In this document: one piece after another, positions 33,771 to 42,567 of the stretch
Position numbering within the stretch: position 1 is the stretch's first letter
Layout: the number at the start of each line of letters is the position of its first letter
DNA from: DAOSXA01 sp964526835
Lineage (GTDB): Bacteria; Zixibacteria; MSB-5A5; GN15; FEB-12
Direction of reading: 5' to 3'
Assembly (NCBI GenBank): GCA_964526835.1
Contig: CAZGMK010000007.1
Coordinates: 1 to 64,000 of the forward strand
Length of the DNA stretch: 64,000 nt
Position numbers and translations under genes: made by a program
Notes under the pieces: model-generated
Told to the model about the DNA's origin: nothing
What the model saw: only the letters and a program-made list of their open reading frames with translations
Databases searched by the model: none

Positions 33771-36700
33771 TTAATTGGATACGCTGGGCTTCTCGCGGCC
33801 AGGGTCGTAACCGAGATTGGCGTCCAGCCAGCGCTCCACTTCCCTCATCGGGATGCCCTTGCGCCGGGCGTAGTCGGATACTTGGTCTTGTCCAATCCTG
33901 CCCACCGAGAAGTAGGCCGACCTGGGATGTGAGAAGTACCAGCCGGACACCGAGGACCCGGGCCTCATCGCACACGAATCGGTCAGCCCGATTCCGACTT
34001 TCTTCTTGACCTCAAGCAATCGCCACAGGAGACGCTTCTCCGTGTGGTCGGGGCACGCCGGGTAACCCGGGGCCGGGCGAATGCCCTGGTACTTCTCGGC
34101 GATCAAGTCCTGACGTGCCAGGTTCTCATCCGGAGCGTAGCCCCAGTGTTCCACCCGGACCAGCCGGTGCAGCCACTCCGCTGCGGCCTCCGCCAGGCGA
34201 TCGGCCAGGGCCTTGACCATTATGCTGTGATAATCGTCGGCTTCATCCTCATAGGATTTGGCGAGCTCTTCGGCTCCGAAACCGGCTGAGACCGCGAAGG
34301 CGCCGAGGTAGTCCCGTTTGTCGCTGTCAGCCGGCGCAATGAAATCGCTCAGGCAGGAGTAGTGACGACGTCCCTGCTGAACCCTTTGCTGACGAAGGTG
34401 ATGCAGTGTCATCCGAACCTGGCTGCGGTCATCTGCGGAATAGAGCACAACGTCATCACCAGTGGCATTAGCCGGAAACAGACCGAATACAGCCCGTACT
34501 TGCAGAAGGCCATCGCGGGAGATTGGCTCAAGCAGGCTGTGGGCGTTGTCATACAACTCCCGCGCGTGTTTCCCGACATCCTCGTAATCGAAAATCCGGG
34601 GGAAGCGACCTGGGAGTTCCCACACTTGGAAGAAAGGAGTCCAATCGATATAGTCAATCAGCTCCTTTATCGGGATCGAGTCCATTACATGGATTCCGGG
34701 CCTGGCCGGCACGGGAGGAGTGTAATCCGACCACTCTATGGGAGTGCGTTTCTCGCGGGCCTCAACAATCGGCGCCAGCGATAGAGTTTTTGATTCGGCC
34801 TCCCTGCGGCGTCGCACCTGATCATACTTCTCGCGCACCCTGGCGGCAAACGGCTCCCGCTCGATGGGGTCGAGCAGTTTGCCGACCACGCCGACCGCTC
34901 TCGAGGCGTCGGGCACATACACAACCGGTCCGGAACAGGCCGGTTCAATCTTGACGGCGGTGTGGGCGCGTGAGGTCGTTGCCCCGCCGATCAGAAGCGG
35001 CCGGCTCATCCCCACCCGCTGCATCTCGGAGGCGACATGGACCATCTCGTCCAGGGATGGTGTAATGAGGCCCGACAGCCCGATGATATCCGCGTCGTGC
35101 TCTTGCGCGGCAGCCAGTATTCTCTCGCTCGGCATCATAACACCGAGGTCGATGATATCATAGTTGTTGCAGCCGAGTACTACGCCGACGATGTTCTTGC
35201 CGATGTCGTGTACGTCGCCCTTCACAGTCGCCAGCAGGACTTTCCCCCGGGGCCTGGCCCCGGTGGCTGCTTTCTGCTCCTCGAGGTAAGGAACCAGGAC
35301 CTTGACCGCTTTCTTCATCACCCTGGCGCTCTTGACTACCTGCGGCAGGAACATCTTGCCGGAGCCGAACAGGTCACCGACCACGGCCATCCCCCCCATC
35401 AGCGGGCCTTCGATAACCTTAAGGGGATCACCGACCTCACGGTAGGCTTCTTCGGTATCCGCCTCGATATAGTCGACAATACCGTGAACCATGGCATGGC
35501 GCAGCCGATCCGATACCGAATTGTCGCGCCATTGTGTATCTTCGCCCTCGAAAGCTTTGCCTCTACCCTTCGTTTTGCCGGCCAGTTCGGTCAGGCGAGA
35601 GGTAGCATCGGGGCGAAGGTTCAACACAACATCCTCCACCACCTCGCGCAACTCGGCCGAGATATCATCATATACAGTCAACTGCCCGGGGTTCACGATG
35701 CCCATATCGAGTCCCGCCTGGATCGCATGATACAGGAAGACAGAGTGCATCGCCTCCCTTATGACGTTGTTACCCCGGAAGGAAAATGACAGGTTGCTTA
35801 CGCCGCCGCTGACCAGTGCTCCCGGCAGTTCCTTCTTGATGGTCCGGCACGCTTCGAGAAAGTCGACTGCATAGTTGTCATGCTCCTCGATCCCGGTGGC
35901 GATGGTCAGGATATTGGGATCGAAGATGATGTCGTGGGGAGGGTATCCGACCTGCTGCGTAAGAATGCGATAGGACCTCCGGCACACCTCGACCTTGTGT
36001 CGAGCACTCGTCGCCTGACCATCCTCATCGAAGGCCATAACTATTACAGCCGCTCCGTATCGACGAATCAACTCTGCCCGCCGGACAAACTCCTCTTCGC
36101 CATCCTTGAGACTGATTGAGTTGACCACGCCTTTCCCCTGGATGTGCCGCAATCCGACTTCGATTACCGACCAGCGGGAGGAATCAACTACAATCGGTAC
36201 GCGAGCGATCTCCGGTTCCGAGGCAATCAGCTTGAGGAAAGTCGCCATGGCCTGCTCGGAGTCCAGCAGGGCCTCGTCCATATTGACGTCAATCATCTGG
36301 GCGCCGCGCATCACCTGTTGTCGGGCAATTCGGATGGCGTCGTCGTACTTCTCCTGACGAATCAGGCGAGCGAACCTCTTCGATCCGGCCACATTGGTGC
36401 GCTCACCGATGTTGACGAAAAGGGAATCCGGCTTGATAACAAGAGGCTCCAGACCACTCAGACAGCAGTACTGCCTGGGAGCGGGAGGCCGGCGCGGAGG
36501 CTTATCAGCGAGGGCCTCGGCAAAAGCAGCGATGTGATCCGGGGTCGTACCGCAGCAGCCGCCAACTACGTTGACCAGCCCTTCATCAGCAAACGAGGCC
36601 AGTACTTCCGACATCATCTCCGGAGTGTCATCATATTCCCCAAACTCATTGGGCAGGCCTGCATTCGGATAAACCGACACGGGCCGGTCGCATACTCTGC

Positions 36701-37487
36701 TCAGGTCCTGGAGGTAGGGCCGGAGGGCCTCGGCCCCAAGTGCGCAGTTCAGCCCCGCGATAACAGGCCGGGCATGGCTTACGGATATCCAGAATGCCTC
36801 GGTGGTCTGACCGGAGAGAGTCCGTCCGGAGGCGTCGGTGATGGTTCCGGAAATCCAGATCGGAATGTCGACGCCGAGCTCACGGGCGAGGTCGGTGATG
36901 CCGAAAAGCGCCGCTTTGGCCCCGAGAGTATCAAAGACTGTCTCGACCAGCAGCAGGTCGACTCCGCCGTCGATCAATCCCCGGGCCTGTTCGCGATAGG
37001 CGTCGGCCATTTCCTCGAAAGAAACAGCACGGTAGGCCGGATCGTTGACATCGGGCGAAATCGACAGAGTCTTGCTTGTCGGGCCCATACTGCCGGCTAC
37101 GAATCGGGGGCGGTCGGGAGCAGCCTCATTGAACTCGTCGGCCGCCCGGCGAGCCAGTGCAGCTGCGGCCCGGTTGAGCTCGACTGTCGAGGCCTCGAGA
37201 CGGTAATCGGACTGCGATATGGAGGTGGCATTGAATGAATTCGTCTCTATGATATCCGCTCCGGCCCGCAGGTATGCGCGGTGCATATCGACTACGATTT
37301 CGGGCTGCGTCAGGCAAAGGACATCGTTGTTGCCCTTCAGGTTAACGGGATGGTCGGAGAAACGCTTCCCGCGGAAATCGGCTTCCGAGAGGCCATGGGA
37401 CTGTATCATTGTCCCGGCCGCACCGTCGAGAATCATGATCCGATGCTCGATAAGCGAGGTCAGAAGCTCTATTCGTTCAATACTCAT
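33771..37487 (-). CDS. metH: Cobalamin-dependent methionine synthase
   Basis: A full-length 1238-residue MetH. In order: the homocysteine/zinc domain (ILDGAAGTMIQ near residue 18; zinc Cys in GLNCALG and GGCCGTTPDH), the pterin-binding barrel (NIGERTNVAGSKRF near residue 360), the cap and B12 domain with GDVHDIGKNIVG (the His ligates cobalt) near residue 760, and a C-terminal SAM-binding reactivation domain with RPAPGYPACPDHTEK near 1150 and GWYFSHPRSAYFSVG. All modules are present, so reductive reactivation by SAM is expected. It is the central gene of the pfkB-metH-metF operon. Confidence 0.97.
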   Translation of the reverse strand: MSIERIELLTSLIEHRIMILDGAAGTMIQSHGLSEADFRGKRFSDHPVNLKGNNDVLCLTQPEIVVDMHRAYLRAGADIIETNSFNATSISQSDYRLEASTVELNRAAAALARRAADEFNEAAPDRPRFVAGSMGPTSKTLSISPDVNDPAYRAVSFEEMADAYREQARGLIDGGVDLLLVETVFDTLGAKAALFGITDLARELGVDIPIWISGTITDASGRTLSGQTTEAFWISVSHARPVIAGLNCALGAEALRPYLQDLSRVCDRPVSVYPNAGLPNEFGEYDDTPEMMSEVLASFADEGLVNVVGGCCGTTPDHIAAFAEALADKPPRRPPAPRQYCCLSGLEPLVIKPDSLFVNIGERTNVAGSKRFARLIRQEKYDDAIRIARQQVMRGAQMIDVNMDEALLDSEQAMATFLKLIASEPEIARVPIVVDSSRWSVIEVGLRHIQGKGVVNSISLKDGEEEFVRRAELIRRYGAAVIVMAFDEDGQATSARHKVEVCRRSYRILTQQVGYPPHDIIFDPNILTIATGIEEHDNYAVDFLEACRTIKKELPGALVSGGVSNLSFSFRGNNVIREAMHSVFLYHAIQAGLDMGIVNPGQLTVYDDISAELREVVEDVVLNLRPDATSRLTELAGKTKGRGKAFEGEDTQWRDNSVSDRLRHAMVHGIVDYIEADTEEAYREVGDPLKVIEGPLMGGMAVVGDLFGSGKMFLPQVVKSARVMKKAVKVLVPYLEEQKAATGARPRGKVLLATVKGDVHDIGKNIVGVVLGCNNYDIIDLGVMMPSERILAAAQEHDADIIGLSGLITPSLDEMVHVASEMQRVGMSRPLLIGGATTSRAHTAVKIEPACSGPVVYVPDASRAVGVVGKLLDPIEREPFAARVREKYDQVRRRREAESKTLSLAPIVEAREKRTPIEWSDYTPPVPARPGIHVMDSIPIKELIDYIDWTPFFQVWELPGRFPRIFDYEDVGKHARELYDNAHSLLEPISRDGLLQVRAVFGLFPANATGDDVVLYSADDRSQVRMTLHHLRQQRVQQGRRHYSCLSDFIAPADSDKRDYLGAFAVSAGFGAEELAKSYEDEADDYHSIMVKALADRLAEAAAEWLHRLVRVEHWGYAPDENLARQDLIAEKYQGIRPAPGYPACPDHTEKRLLWRLLEVKKKVGIGLTDSCAMRPGSSVSGWYFSHPRSAYFSVGRIGQDQVSDYARRKGIPMREVERWLDANLGYDPGREKPSVSN

Positions 37488-37496
37488 GATGCCCTG

Positions 37497-38507
37497 TCAA
37501 ACAGAGTTGAGGTCACATCGTTCACGAATCCGTGCGTAGCCCTCATCCGGAATTGCGGCCCCATTGACCAGGCAAACCTCATAGCCACAGGCCGAAGCCA
37601 AACGGCCGCACTGCTCCCACGGAAGACCATGCACGAGGCCGTAGAGAAAGCCGGCCGCCCAGAGATCTCCGGCACCGGTCGTGTCGATCACACCGCCCCC
37701 CAGAAGAGCCTCGACTGAATAGACCCGACCATCCGCCTGTATGAGACTGCCACACTTACCCTTCTTGAGGACCGCGACCTCTACCCGGCCGGCCATCTGT
37801 TCCAGGGCCTTTATTTCGTCGGTCAGCCCGGTAAAAACCCGGGCCTCATCTTCGTTCGCCAGAAGGATGTCGACGTATTCGTCGACCAATTGATGCAAGA
37901 GCTTTCCGGCACTCTCGACAACGGTATAGCTGGACAGGTCCAGGCAAATCCTGACCCCGAACTGACGAGCGGTCTCGACGACCGCCCTAATGAGTTGAGC
38001 GTTGAAGCACAGGTAGCCCTCGATGTGAGCAACAACGGCGTCGGCGAACTGGATCGGGAGAATATCGGCCGGCGTCATCTGTTCCGAGGCGCCCAGAAAT
38101 GTGAACATCGACCTCTGGGCATCCGGCGTGATAACCGAGAGCACCCGTCCGCTGGGGGCATCGATTAGCCCGATCCGAGCATCGACGCCTGAGGCCGTTA
38201 TCTCGCGAATATAGCGCTCGCCTGTTTCATCCCTGCCGGCCATCCCGACAAATCTGGCTGCCCCTCCCAACCTGGCAATTCCGACCACGGTATTGCAGGC
38301 CGAACCGCCGGGAGCCACCGAGACGGGGCTGTTCGTGGCCCGAAGGGCGCTGTCGGCGAAATCGGCGTCGACCAGGAGCATTCCGCCCTTGGCTGCACCC
38401 AGCCGCTGCAGGTAGAAGTCGTCCTCGTGAACCAGCAAGTCCATCAATGCGGACCCGACCCCGACCACTGTCTTTGAATTTCCGTTCGGTTTCGATTCTT
38501 GGCTCAT
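37497..38507 (-). CDS. PfkB-family kinase (adenosine-kinase-like)
   Basis: A 336-residue ribokinase-fold sugar or nucleoside kinase. The N-terminal GVGSALMDLLVHEDDF and VAPGGSACNTVVGIARLG and the C-terminal GVIDTTGAGDLWAAGFLYG (catalytic Asp in GAGD) are typical. Its lid and first strands are closest to adenosine-kinase-like PfkB proteins. Its place 9 bases before metH suggests salvage of adenosine released in the methylation cycle, but no SAH hydrolase gene is in the window, so this is inference. Confidence 0.82.
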   Translation of the reverse strand: MSQESKPNGNSKTVVGVGSALMDLLVHEDDFYLQRLGAAKGGMLLVDADFADSALRATNSPVSVAPGGSACNTVVGIARLGGAARFVGMAGRDETGERYIREITASGVDARIGLIDAPSGRVLSVITPDAQRSMFTFLGASEQMTPADILPIQFADAVVAHIEGYLCFNAQLIRAVVETARQFGVRICLDLSSYTVVESAGKLLHQLVDEYVDILLANEDEARVFTGLTDEIKALEQMAGRVEVAVLKKGKCGSLIQADGRVYSVEALLGGGVIDTTGAGDLWAAGFLYGLVHGLPWEQCGRLASACGYEVCLVNGAAIPDEGYARIRERCDLNSV

Positions 38508-38514
38508 GGATATT

Positions 38515-38543
38515 AGTATCTAACAGCTGCTGCGAGTTGACAA
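38515..38543 (-). promoter_or_regulatory. Promoter of the pfkB-metH-metF operon
   Basis: On the minus strand TTGTCA (38543-38538) and GATACT (38520-38515) are 17 bases apart. A start about 7 bases downstream of the -10 box would coincide with ATG 38507, which has no Shine-Dalgarno, so the mRNA may be leaderless. I found no SAM or B12 riboswitch here. Confidence 0.45.
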
Positions 38544-38628
38544 CCTCAATTTCGCTTTCCTTAGGCGTGGCTTCTGTCCAGAAACAGGCCAGATCGCGCT
38601 TTTGTGGGCCGGCATGTGCATTTTTGTG

Positions 38629-38658
38629 TTGCATAAATGGGGCTCTTGTGCGTAAATA
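38629..38658 (+). promoter_or_regulatory. Promoter of a short plus-strand transcript
   Basis: TTGCAT (38629-38634) and TAAATA (38653-38658) lie 18 bases apart. Transcription would begin near 38665, just ahead of a strong ribosome site. Confidence 0.5.
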
Positions 38659-38685
38659 ATAGTACACAAGGAAGGAGGTGGTCCA

Positions 38686-38721
38686 TTGAAAAGCGACTTA
38701 TGTGAGGTGACTGCTGTTTAG
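38686..38721 (+). CDS. Candidate 11-residue micro-protein or leader-like frame
   Basis: A TTG start 7 bases after a near-perfect Shine-Dalgarno (AAGGAGGTG at 38672-38680) opens an 11-codon frame reading MKSDLCEVTAV, ending in TAG. An 8-bp hairpin follows at once (ATACAGCC 38722-38729 with GGTTGTAT 38753-38760, one G-T pair), then a terminator. No plus-strand gene follows for almost 4 kb, so it is not a leader for a local operon. It may encode a tiny peptide or be the translated part of a small RNA. I do not recognise the family. Confidence 0.4.
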   Translation: MKSDLCEVTAV

Positions 38722-38786
38722 ATACAGCCTCTCCTGGATTGATTTCGGTTGGGGTTGTATTTAGGCAAATCCCAACAGTCAAACCG

Positions 38787-38826
38787 GCCCGGCGGGTCAA
38801 TTGAAGATTCGCCGGGCTAATTTTCT
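38787..38826 (+). terminator. Terminator of the short plus-strand transcript
   Basis: GCCCGGCG (38787-38794) pairs with CGCCGGGC (38810-38817), loop of 15 bases, followed by TAATTTTCTT. The T tract is imperfect. Confidence 0.6.
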
Positions 38827-38981
38827 TGCCGGCGCAGTGACGGCCGGAGGGCGCGGATTCTGAGCAGGTTGGACGGCTGGACTCCAAACCCATGCAATTA
38901 ATGCATTTTTGTCTGGATTTTGAGAGTCAGAGTCTTATATTTGCCCCTGACTATCGGTGTAGCGTTGGGGAAGAGTTGATC

Positions 38982-39062
38982 GCCCGTGCGCGGGGCGGTT
39001 GATTTGTGGAACCGAATACACCCGGTTACACTGATAGTCCAGCCGCCCAGCGCGGGCTTTTT
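38982..39062 (+). ncRNA. Candidate structured small RNA or large terminator hairpin
   Basis: An 8-bp stem GCCCGTGC/GCGCGGGC (38982-38989 with 39050-39057) and a 6-bp stem GGGCGG/CCGCCC (38993-38998 with 39043-39048) enclose an apical hairpin (GTG-G-AACCG 39006-39014 with CGGTT-A-CAC 39023-39031). Five T follow at 39058-39062. The T tract points to the plus strand. No known RNA family motif is evident. Confidence 0.4.
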
Positions 39063-39111
39063 GTATCAGAGAGTCTGCAGAATCGATGACTACTACTGTG
39101 GTTCTTATACG

Positions 39112-39220
39112 CTGCACGGCGCCGGCTGTGTGGGCGTTGTGCAGGGTGCTGCACGATCCAGACCGGTTCCTGCAGGGCCTGGCATCGGGGCCTTTGATGC
39201 GATAAACCCGCACCCTGCAG
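39112..39220. other. Region of strong inverted repeats
   Basis: TGCAGGGTGC (39140-39149) pairs perfectly with GCACCCTGCA (39210-39219). Inside, GCATC (39182-39186) pairs with GATGC (39196-39200). An alternative stem CTGCAC (39112-39117) with GTGCAG (39139-39144) competes with the first. The strand is unclear and no family is recognised. Confidence 0.35.
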
Positions 39221-39261
39221 CGGACGATTAGCCGCCCTCCCGGTCCGCGTTCACAAAAAAG

Positions 39262-39334
<73 letters not shown>

Positions 39335-39363
39335 AAAGACACAAAGCTCGTTACGAATCCAGC

Positions 39364-39391
39364 ATTTAACAGGTTTTTCGGCACAAGTCAA
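39364..39391 (-). promoter_or_regulatory. tRNA-Phe promoter
   Basis: On the minus strand TTGACT (39391-39386) and TTAAAT (39369-39364) are 16 bases apart, placing the start about 20 bases before the tRNA. Confidence 0.6.
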
Positions 39392-39398
39392 CCGGAAA

Positions 39399-39773
39399 TT
39401 AGCCGCGCTCAAACAAATAGCTGCGCGCCGGCGAAACGAAGAGAAGGACCAGCACCACGAGGGAGAGAATCAGCCAGGCCAGGTTGTATGGATTCGTGAT
39501 CCCGGTTAGAGCGAAAACAGCTACGAGCGCGTTTATGACCACCAGGCCGTACCAGCCCCATGTCTTCAGGCTCTTGTAGGCCATGGCCGGGATGATCAGA
39601 ATCAACCCGATGACCAGAAACAGCAGCCACTGTCCTATCTCCTGGTACTGGTGGTCCAGAAACGACAGGATCATCTTGACCCCGCCGTAGAGAATGAACA
39701 TCGCCGCGAAGAGATGAGCATACCAGCTCACCAGCTTGAAGGCCAGAGGACGATCATCATCAGGATTGCTCAA
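39399..39773 (-). CDS. Small four-helix membrane protein
   Basis: A 124-residue protein with four hydrophobic segments (HLFAAMFILYGGVKMIL, WLLFLVIGLILIIPAMA, YGLVVINALVAVFALTG, LAWLILSLVVLVLLFV) joined by short loops, with both ends charged. No domain is recognised. It lies 20 bases after the ROK kinase gene on the same strand, so the two are probably co-transcribed. Its role is unknown. Confidence 0.7.
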   Translation of the reverse strand: MSNPDDDRPLAFKLVSWYAHLFAAMFILYGGVKMILSFLDHQYQEIGQWLLFLVIGLILIIPAMAYKSLKTWGWYGLVVINALVAVFALTGITNPYNLAWLILSLVVLVLLFVSPARSYLFERG

Positions 39774-39793
39774 GCGGAATCTCCTTACCGACG

Positions 39794-40759
39794 TTATTGC
39801 TCGCCTAACAAACCGGCGCCGATGAAGCCGGCGTTGTTTCCGAGGGTAGCTTTGACGACTCTAAGCTTTCTTACGGCCGAGGAGAAGGCGCGTTGCTCAA
39901 TTTCTTCGACAACAGCCTTGATAAACCCGCCGCCACCTTCAGCGATGCCGCCGCCGATGACAATGCTCTCCGGGTTAAGCAGGTTCACGACTCCGGCCAG
40001 CCCAATGCCGAGATAGCGACCGGTCTCGTCAATCACCCCCTGGGCGACGTCATCATTCTTGTTCACGGCCGCGAATATCTTCTTGATCGTCAGGTTCTTC
40101 AAGCTCCCGTCCAGCACATCCTCAAACGCCGGCGTCAGGCCGTCCTTCAGATGATTGCGGGTCCGCTCGAGCATAGCGCTGGATGAGCAGTAGGCTTCAA
40201 TGCAGCCCTTTTGTCCGCAGGCGCACTTGGGGCCGTCGAAATTTATCGGCATGTGGCCTATCTCGGCCCCGGAGCAGTGTGCTCCGCGCCAGATCTTGCC
40301 GCGTATGATCAGGCCTCCGCCGATACCTGTTCCGACGGTCACGCAGACCACCGAATCCGAACCCGCGGCGGCTCCGAAACGGGCTTCGGCCAGGGCCATG
40401 GCATTGGCGTCGTTATCAACATACACCCTAATGTTCAGCCGGTCCGAAAGGGTGGGGCCTATCTCCATTCCTTCCCATCCGGGGATATTGGGGCTGGGAC
40501 CACTGACAACTCCGCTCGAGAAGTCAACCGCGCCCGGCGACCCAACGCCCAGATAATCGACATGGAGGTCCTCTTCAGCCGCGAAATACAGAAGCCGCTC
40601 GCCGATGTTTCCGATAAGATGCATCAGCGGTGTAGCTCCCTTCTCAACCAGCGATGGCCGTTGCTCCCTATACAATACCTTGCCGCTGGAGTCAAACAAT
40701 CCGAACTTGATGCTCGTGCCCCCGATATCGATGCCAGCGTAAACCTTATTGTCTGTCAT
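39794..40759 (-). CDS. ROK-family sugar kinase (glucokinase-like)
   Basis: A 321-residue ROK protein. The phosphate loop AGIDIGGTSIKFGLFD (near residue 8), catalytic Asp in VDNDANAMALAE, VTVGTGIGGGLII, and the ROK zinc motif CACGQKGCIEAYCS near residue 178 are all present. There is no DNA-binding domain at the N-terminus, so it is a kinase, not a repressor. Glucokinase is most likely; other hexoses or amino sugars are possible. Confidence 0.9.
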   Translation of the reverse strand: MTDNKVYAGIDIGGTSIKFGLFDSSGKVLYREQRPSLVEKGATPLMHLIGNIGERLLYFAAEEDLHVDYLGVGSPGAVDFSSGVVSGPSPNIPGWEGMEIGPTLSDRLNIRVYVDNDANAMALAEARFGAAAGSDSVVCVTVGTGIGGGLIIRGKIWRGAHCSGAEIGHMPINFDGPKCACGQKGCIEAYCSSSAMLERTRNHLKDGLTPAFEDVLDGSLKNLTIKKIFAAVNKNDDVAQGVIDETGRYLGIGLAGVVNLLNPESIVIGGGIAEGGGGFIKAVVEEIEQRAFSSAVRKLRVVKATLGNNAGFIGAGLLGEQ

Positions 40760-40894
40760 ACTATCCGTCTAAGTTCCTTGCTCTGTGCCCCTACTGCTAA
40801 CTGCTCACGCGGCGTCGATTCCGCCGCACTCCGATTAGCCGCCAAGTAACCGGCGCTGCTTTGGCCTGTCAAGGCTAAAGGCTCCGGGCAAGCC

Positions 40895-42376
40895 TCAGTC
40901 TCGAAACTCTCGTTCGATGACGGCCAGTTGCTCACGGATAGAGTCTATCATTTCCGACCGATCGATGGTTCGCTGAATGTCCTCTGCCCTGAGCCACTCT
41001 TCTCGATCCTCAGTCCGGGCCGCCTTGATCCGCCCCAATTCCAGGTTTTTGAGCGTCACCTTGCCTTGTTCGAACTCGTCGGATCCGGCGATGATCGCTA
41101 TCGGTATGCCGACTTTGTCGGCGTACTTGATCTGTTTCGTCAGGTTCTTCGTGTCGCCGGCATAGACCTCCGCAGGAATCCCGGCCTGGCGTATCTCCCG
41201 CGCCATTTCGAGATACTCCGGGAGGCGTTCGGGGTCCATGGTCGTGACGATGACCTTCGCGGTGGCGGATTCCAGGCGAACCGCTCCCAGCTCTATCAGG
41301 GCCGCCATCAGGCGATCCAGGCCGATGGAGGAGCCGACCGCCGGAATCGATCGGTTCAGGAAACGATCGACCAGGTTATCGTAGCGACCGCCGGAGAAGA
41401 TCGAACCGAAATCGGGAAGGTCCAGTAGTGTTGTCTCAAAAACCGGTCCTGTGTAGTAGCCTAACCCGCGTACGATGGTCAGATCGATTCCGCACCTGTC
41501 GCCGTCAACCTTCAGGCTCTCCAGGTGCTTCTGGATTTGGCGCAACTCAGCAATGCCCTCGCGTGAGGCCGAATACGTCCCGAGCAAGGCCTCCGCCTTC
41601 GCCAGCGGGTCAAAGCCCGTGGTCTGCTCGCCCTCAGTCTCCTCCGCGATATCGAGGAACTGCTCGATCTTCGCAATGTGACCAGACTGCAGGCGCAGGC
41701 CCGGTATTCTGTCGCCGGACTGATCAACGCGGCCGTCGCCGAGTTCCTCGACAACCGCGGTTCTCCCCTGTTTCTCCAGCTTGTCGATCACGCGCATCAC
41801 GTCGGGGCCACGCTCCGGCGGTATCCCGGCATACTCGATCAGCCCGTTGAGTATCTTGCGGTTCGAAAAACGCACGCGGAACCGACCTATGCCGAGGGCT
41901 TTCAGTGTCCCTACCATTGTGGCAATGATCTCGGCATCGGCCAGAAGGTTCGAGGTACCCACGATGTCGATATCACACTGCATGAACTCACGGTACCTGC
42001 CCGGCCCCGGCTTATCGACCCGGAATACGCTGCCGTACTGGTAACCTCTGAACGGCAGAGGAAGATCCGGATTCCCGGCGACATAGCGAGCCAGCGACAG
42101 GGTGAACTCGTAACGAAGCGACATGGCAGTCTCTTCGGGACCGGTAAAGCCGAACAACTCGGCCAGCGAATCCTTGGTGTAATGTGGCCCCAGCAAAACC
42201 TCGGCCGCTTCGATAGTGGCGGTACGGAAGGGCAGGAACCCCATCATCTCATACGAATGACGTACTGCAGCTAACATCTTTTCGCGGGCGATCTGCTCCC
42301 GGGGAGGGCAATCCCTGAATCCGCGCAGAAGCTGCGGCCTGACCTTGTCACTTTTCTTCTTCTCTTTCTTGCTCAT
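40895..42376 (-). CDS. hisS: Histidyl-tRNA synthetase
   Basis: A 493-residue class II synthetase. It begins with a lysine-rich stretch, then LLRGFRDCPP, and has motif 2-type FRGYQYGSVFRVDKPGPGRYREFMQCDIDI, the HisA loop GLGYYTGPVFE, motif 3 GSSIGLDRLMAAL, and a C-terminal anticodon-binding domain (VIVTTMDPERLPEYL to the end). The length and PGPGRYREFMQCD form resemble the longer HisRS variety found outside the typical proteobacterial group. ATG 42376 is preferred; an in-frame start at 42481 would add 35 residues without homology-like features. Confidence 0.94.
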   Translation of the reverse strand: MSKKEKKKSDKVRPQLLRGFRDCPPREQIAREKMLAAVRHSYEMMGFLPFRTATIEAAEVLLGPHYTKDSLAELFGFTGPEETAMSLRYEFTLSLARYVAGNPDLPLPFRGYQYGSVFRVDKPGPGRYREFMQCDIDIVGTSNLLADAEIIATMVGTLKALGIGRFRVRFSNRKILNGLIEYAGIPPERGPDVMRVIDKLEKQGRTAVVEELGDGRVDQSGDRIPGLRLQSGHIAKIEQFLDIAEETEGEQTTGFDPLAKAEALLGTYSASREGIAELRQIQKHLESLKVDGDRCGIDLTIVRGLGYYTGPVFETTLLDLPDFGSIFSGGRYDNLVDRFLNRSIPAVGSSIGLDRLMAALIELGAVRLESATAKVIVTTMDPERLPEYLEMAREIRQAGIPAEVYAGDTKNLTKQIKYADKVGIPIAIIAGSDEFEQGKVTLKNLELGRIKAARTEDREEWLRAEDIQRTIDRSEMIDSIREQLAVIEREFRD

Positions 42377-42567
42377 AAGCGGGACATTTGCTCGAAGGTT
42401 TCGTATATTCCAGCAATGCAGTGGTCTAATATAGCCGGTCGAGCCGCCGGCAAAAGCATAAACTTGTCGCAGCGTCGCCATCCGGCTTACGCGGGAGCTT
42501 ACCGGAGCCCCGTGACGGCGCTGAGATACTCACCGAGCATATTCCATTGTCGTAGATCGAGGAGCAA

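Larger units (their letters stand above)
38508..39261. other. 754-base gap with RNA-like structures
   Basis: No ordinary protein gene is seen between pfkB and tRNA-Phe. The interval holds the pfkB promoter, a short plus-strand unit with a micro-frame and terminator (38629-38826), a large hairpin with a T tract (38982-39062) and further strong stems (39112-39220). Longer frames here have no family resemblance. Confidence 0.6.

Noticed and set aside
36144..37238. 364-codon plus-strand frame opposite metH
   Set aside because: It is antisense to the well-conserved homocysteine domain of metH and has no recognisable features; long shadow frames are common opposite GC-rich genes.
38508..38700. SAM or cobalamin riboswitch upstream of the metH operon
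   Set aside because: I looked for the core motifs of these riboswitches on the minus strand and did not find them; the leader appears too short.
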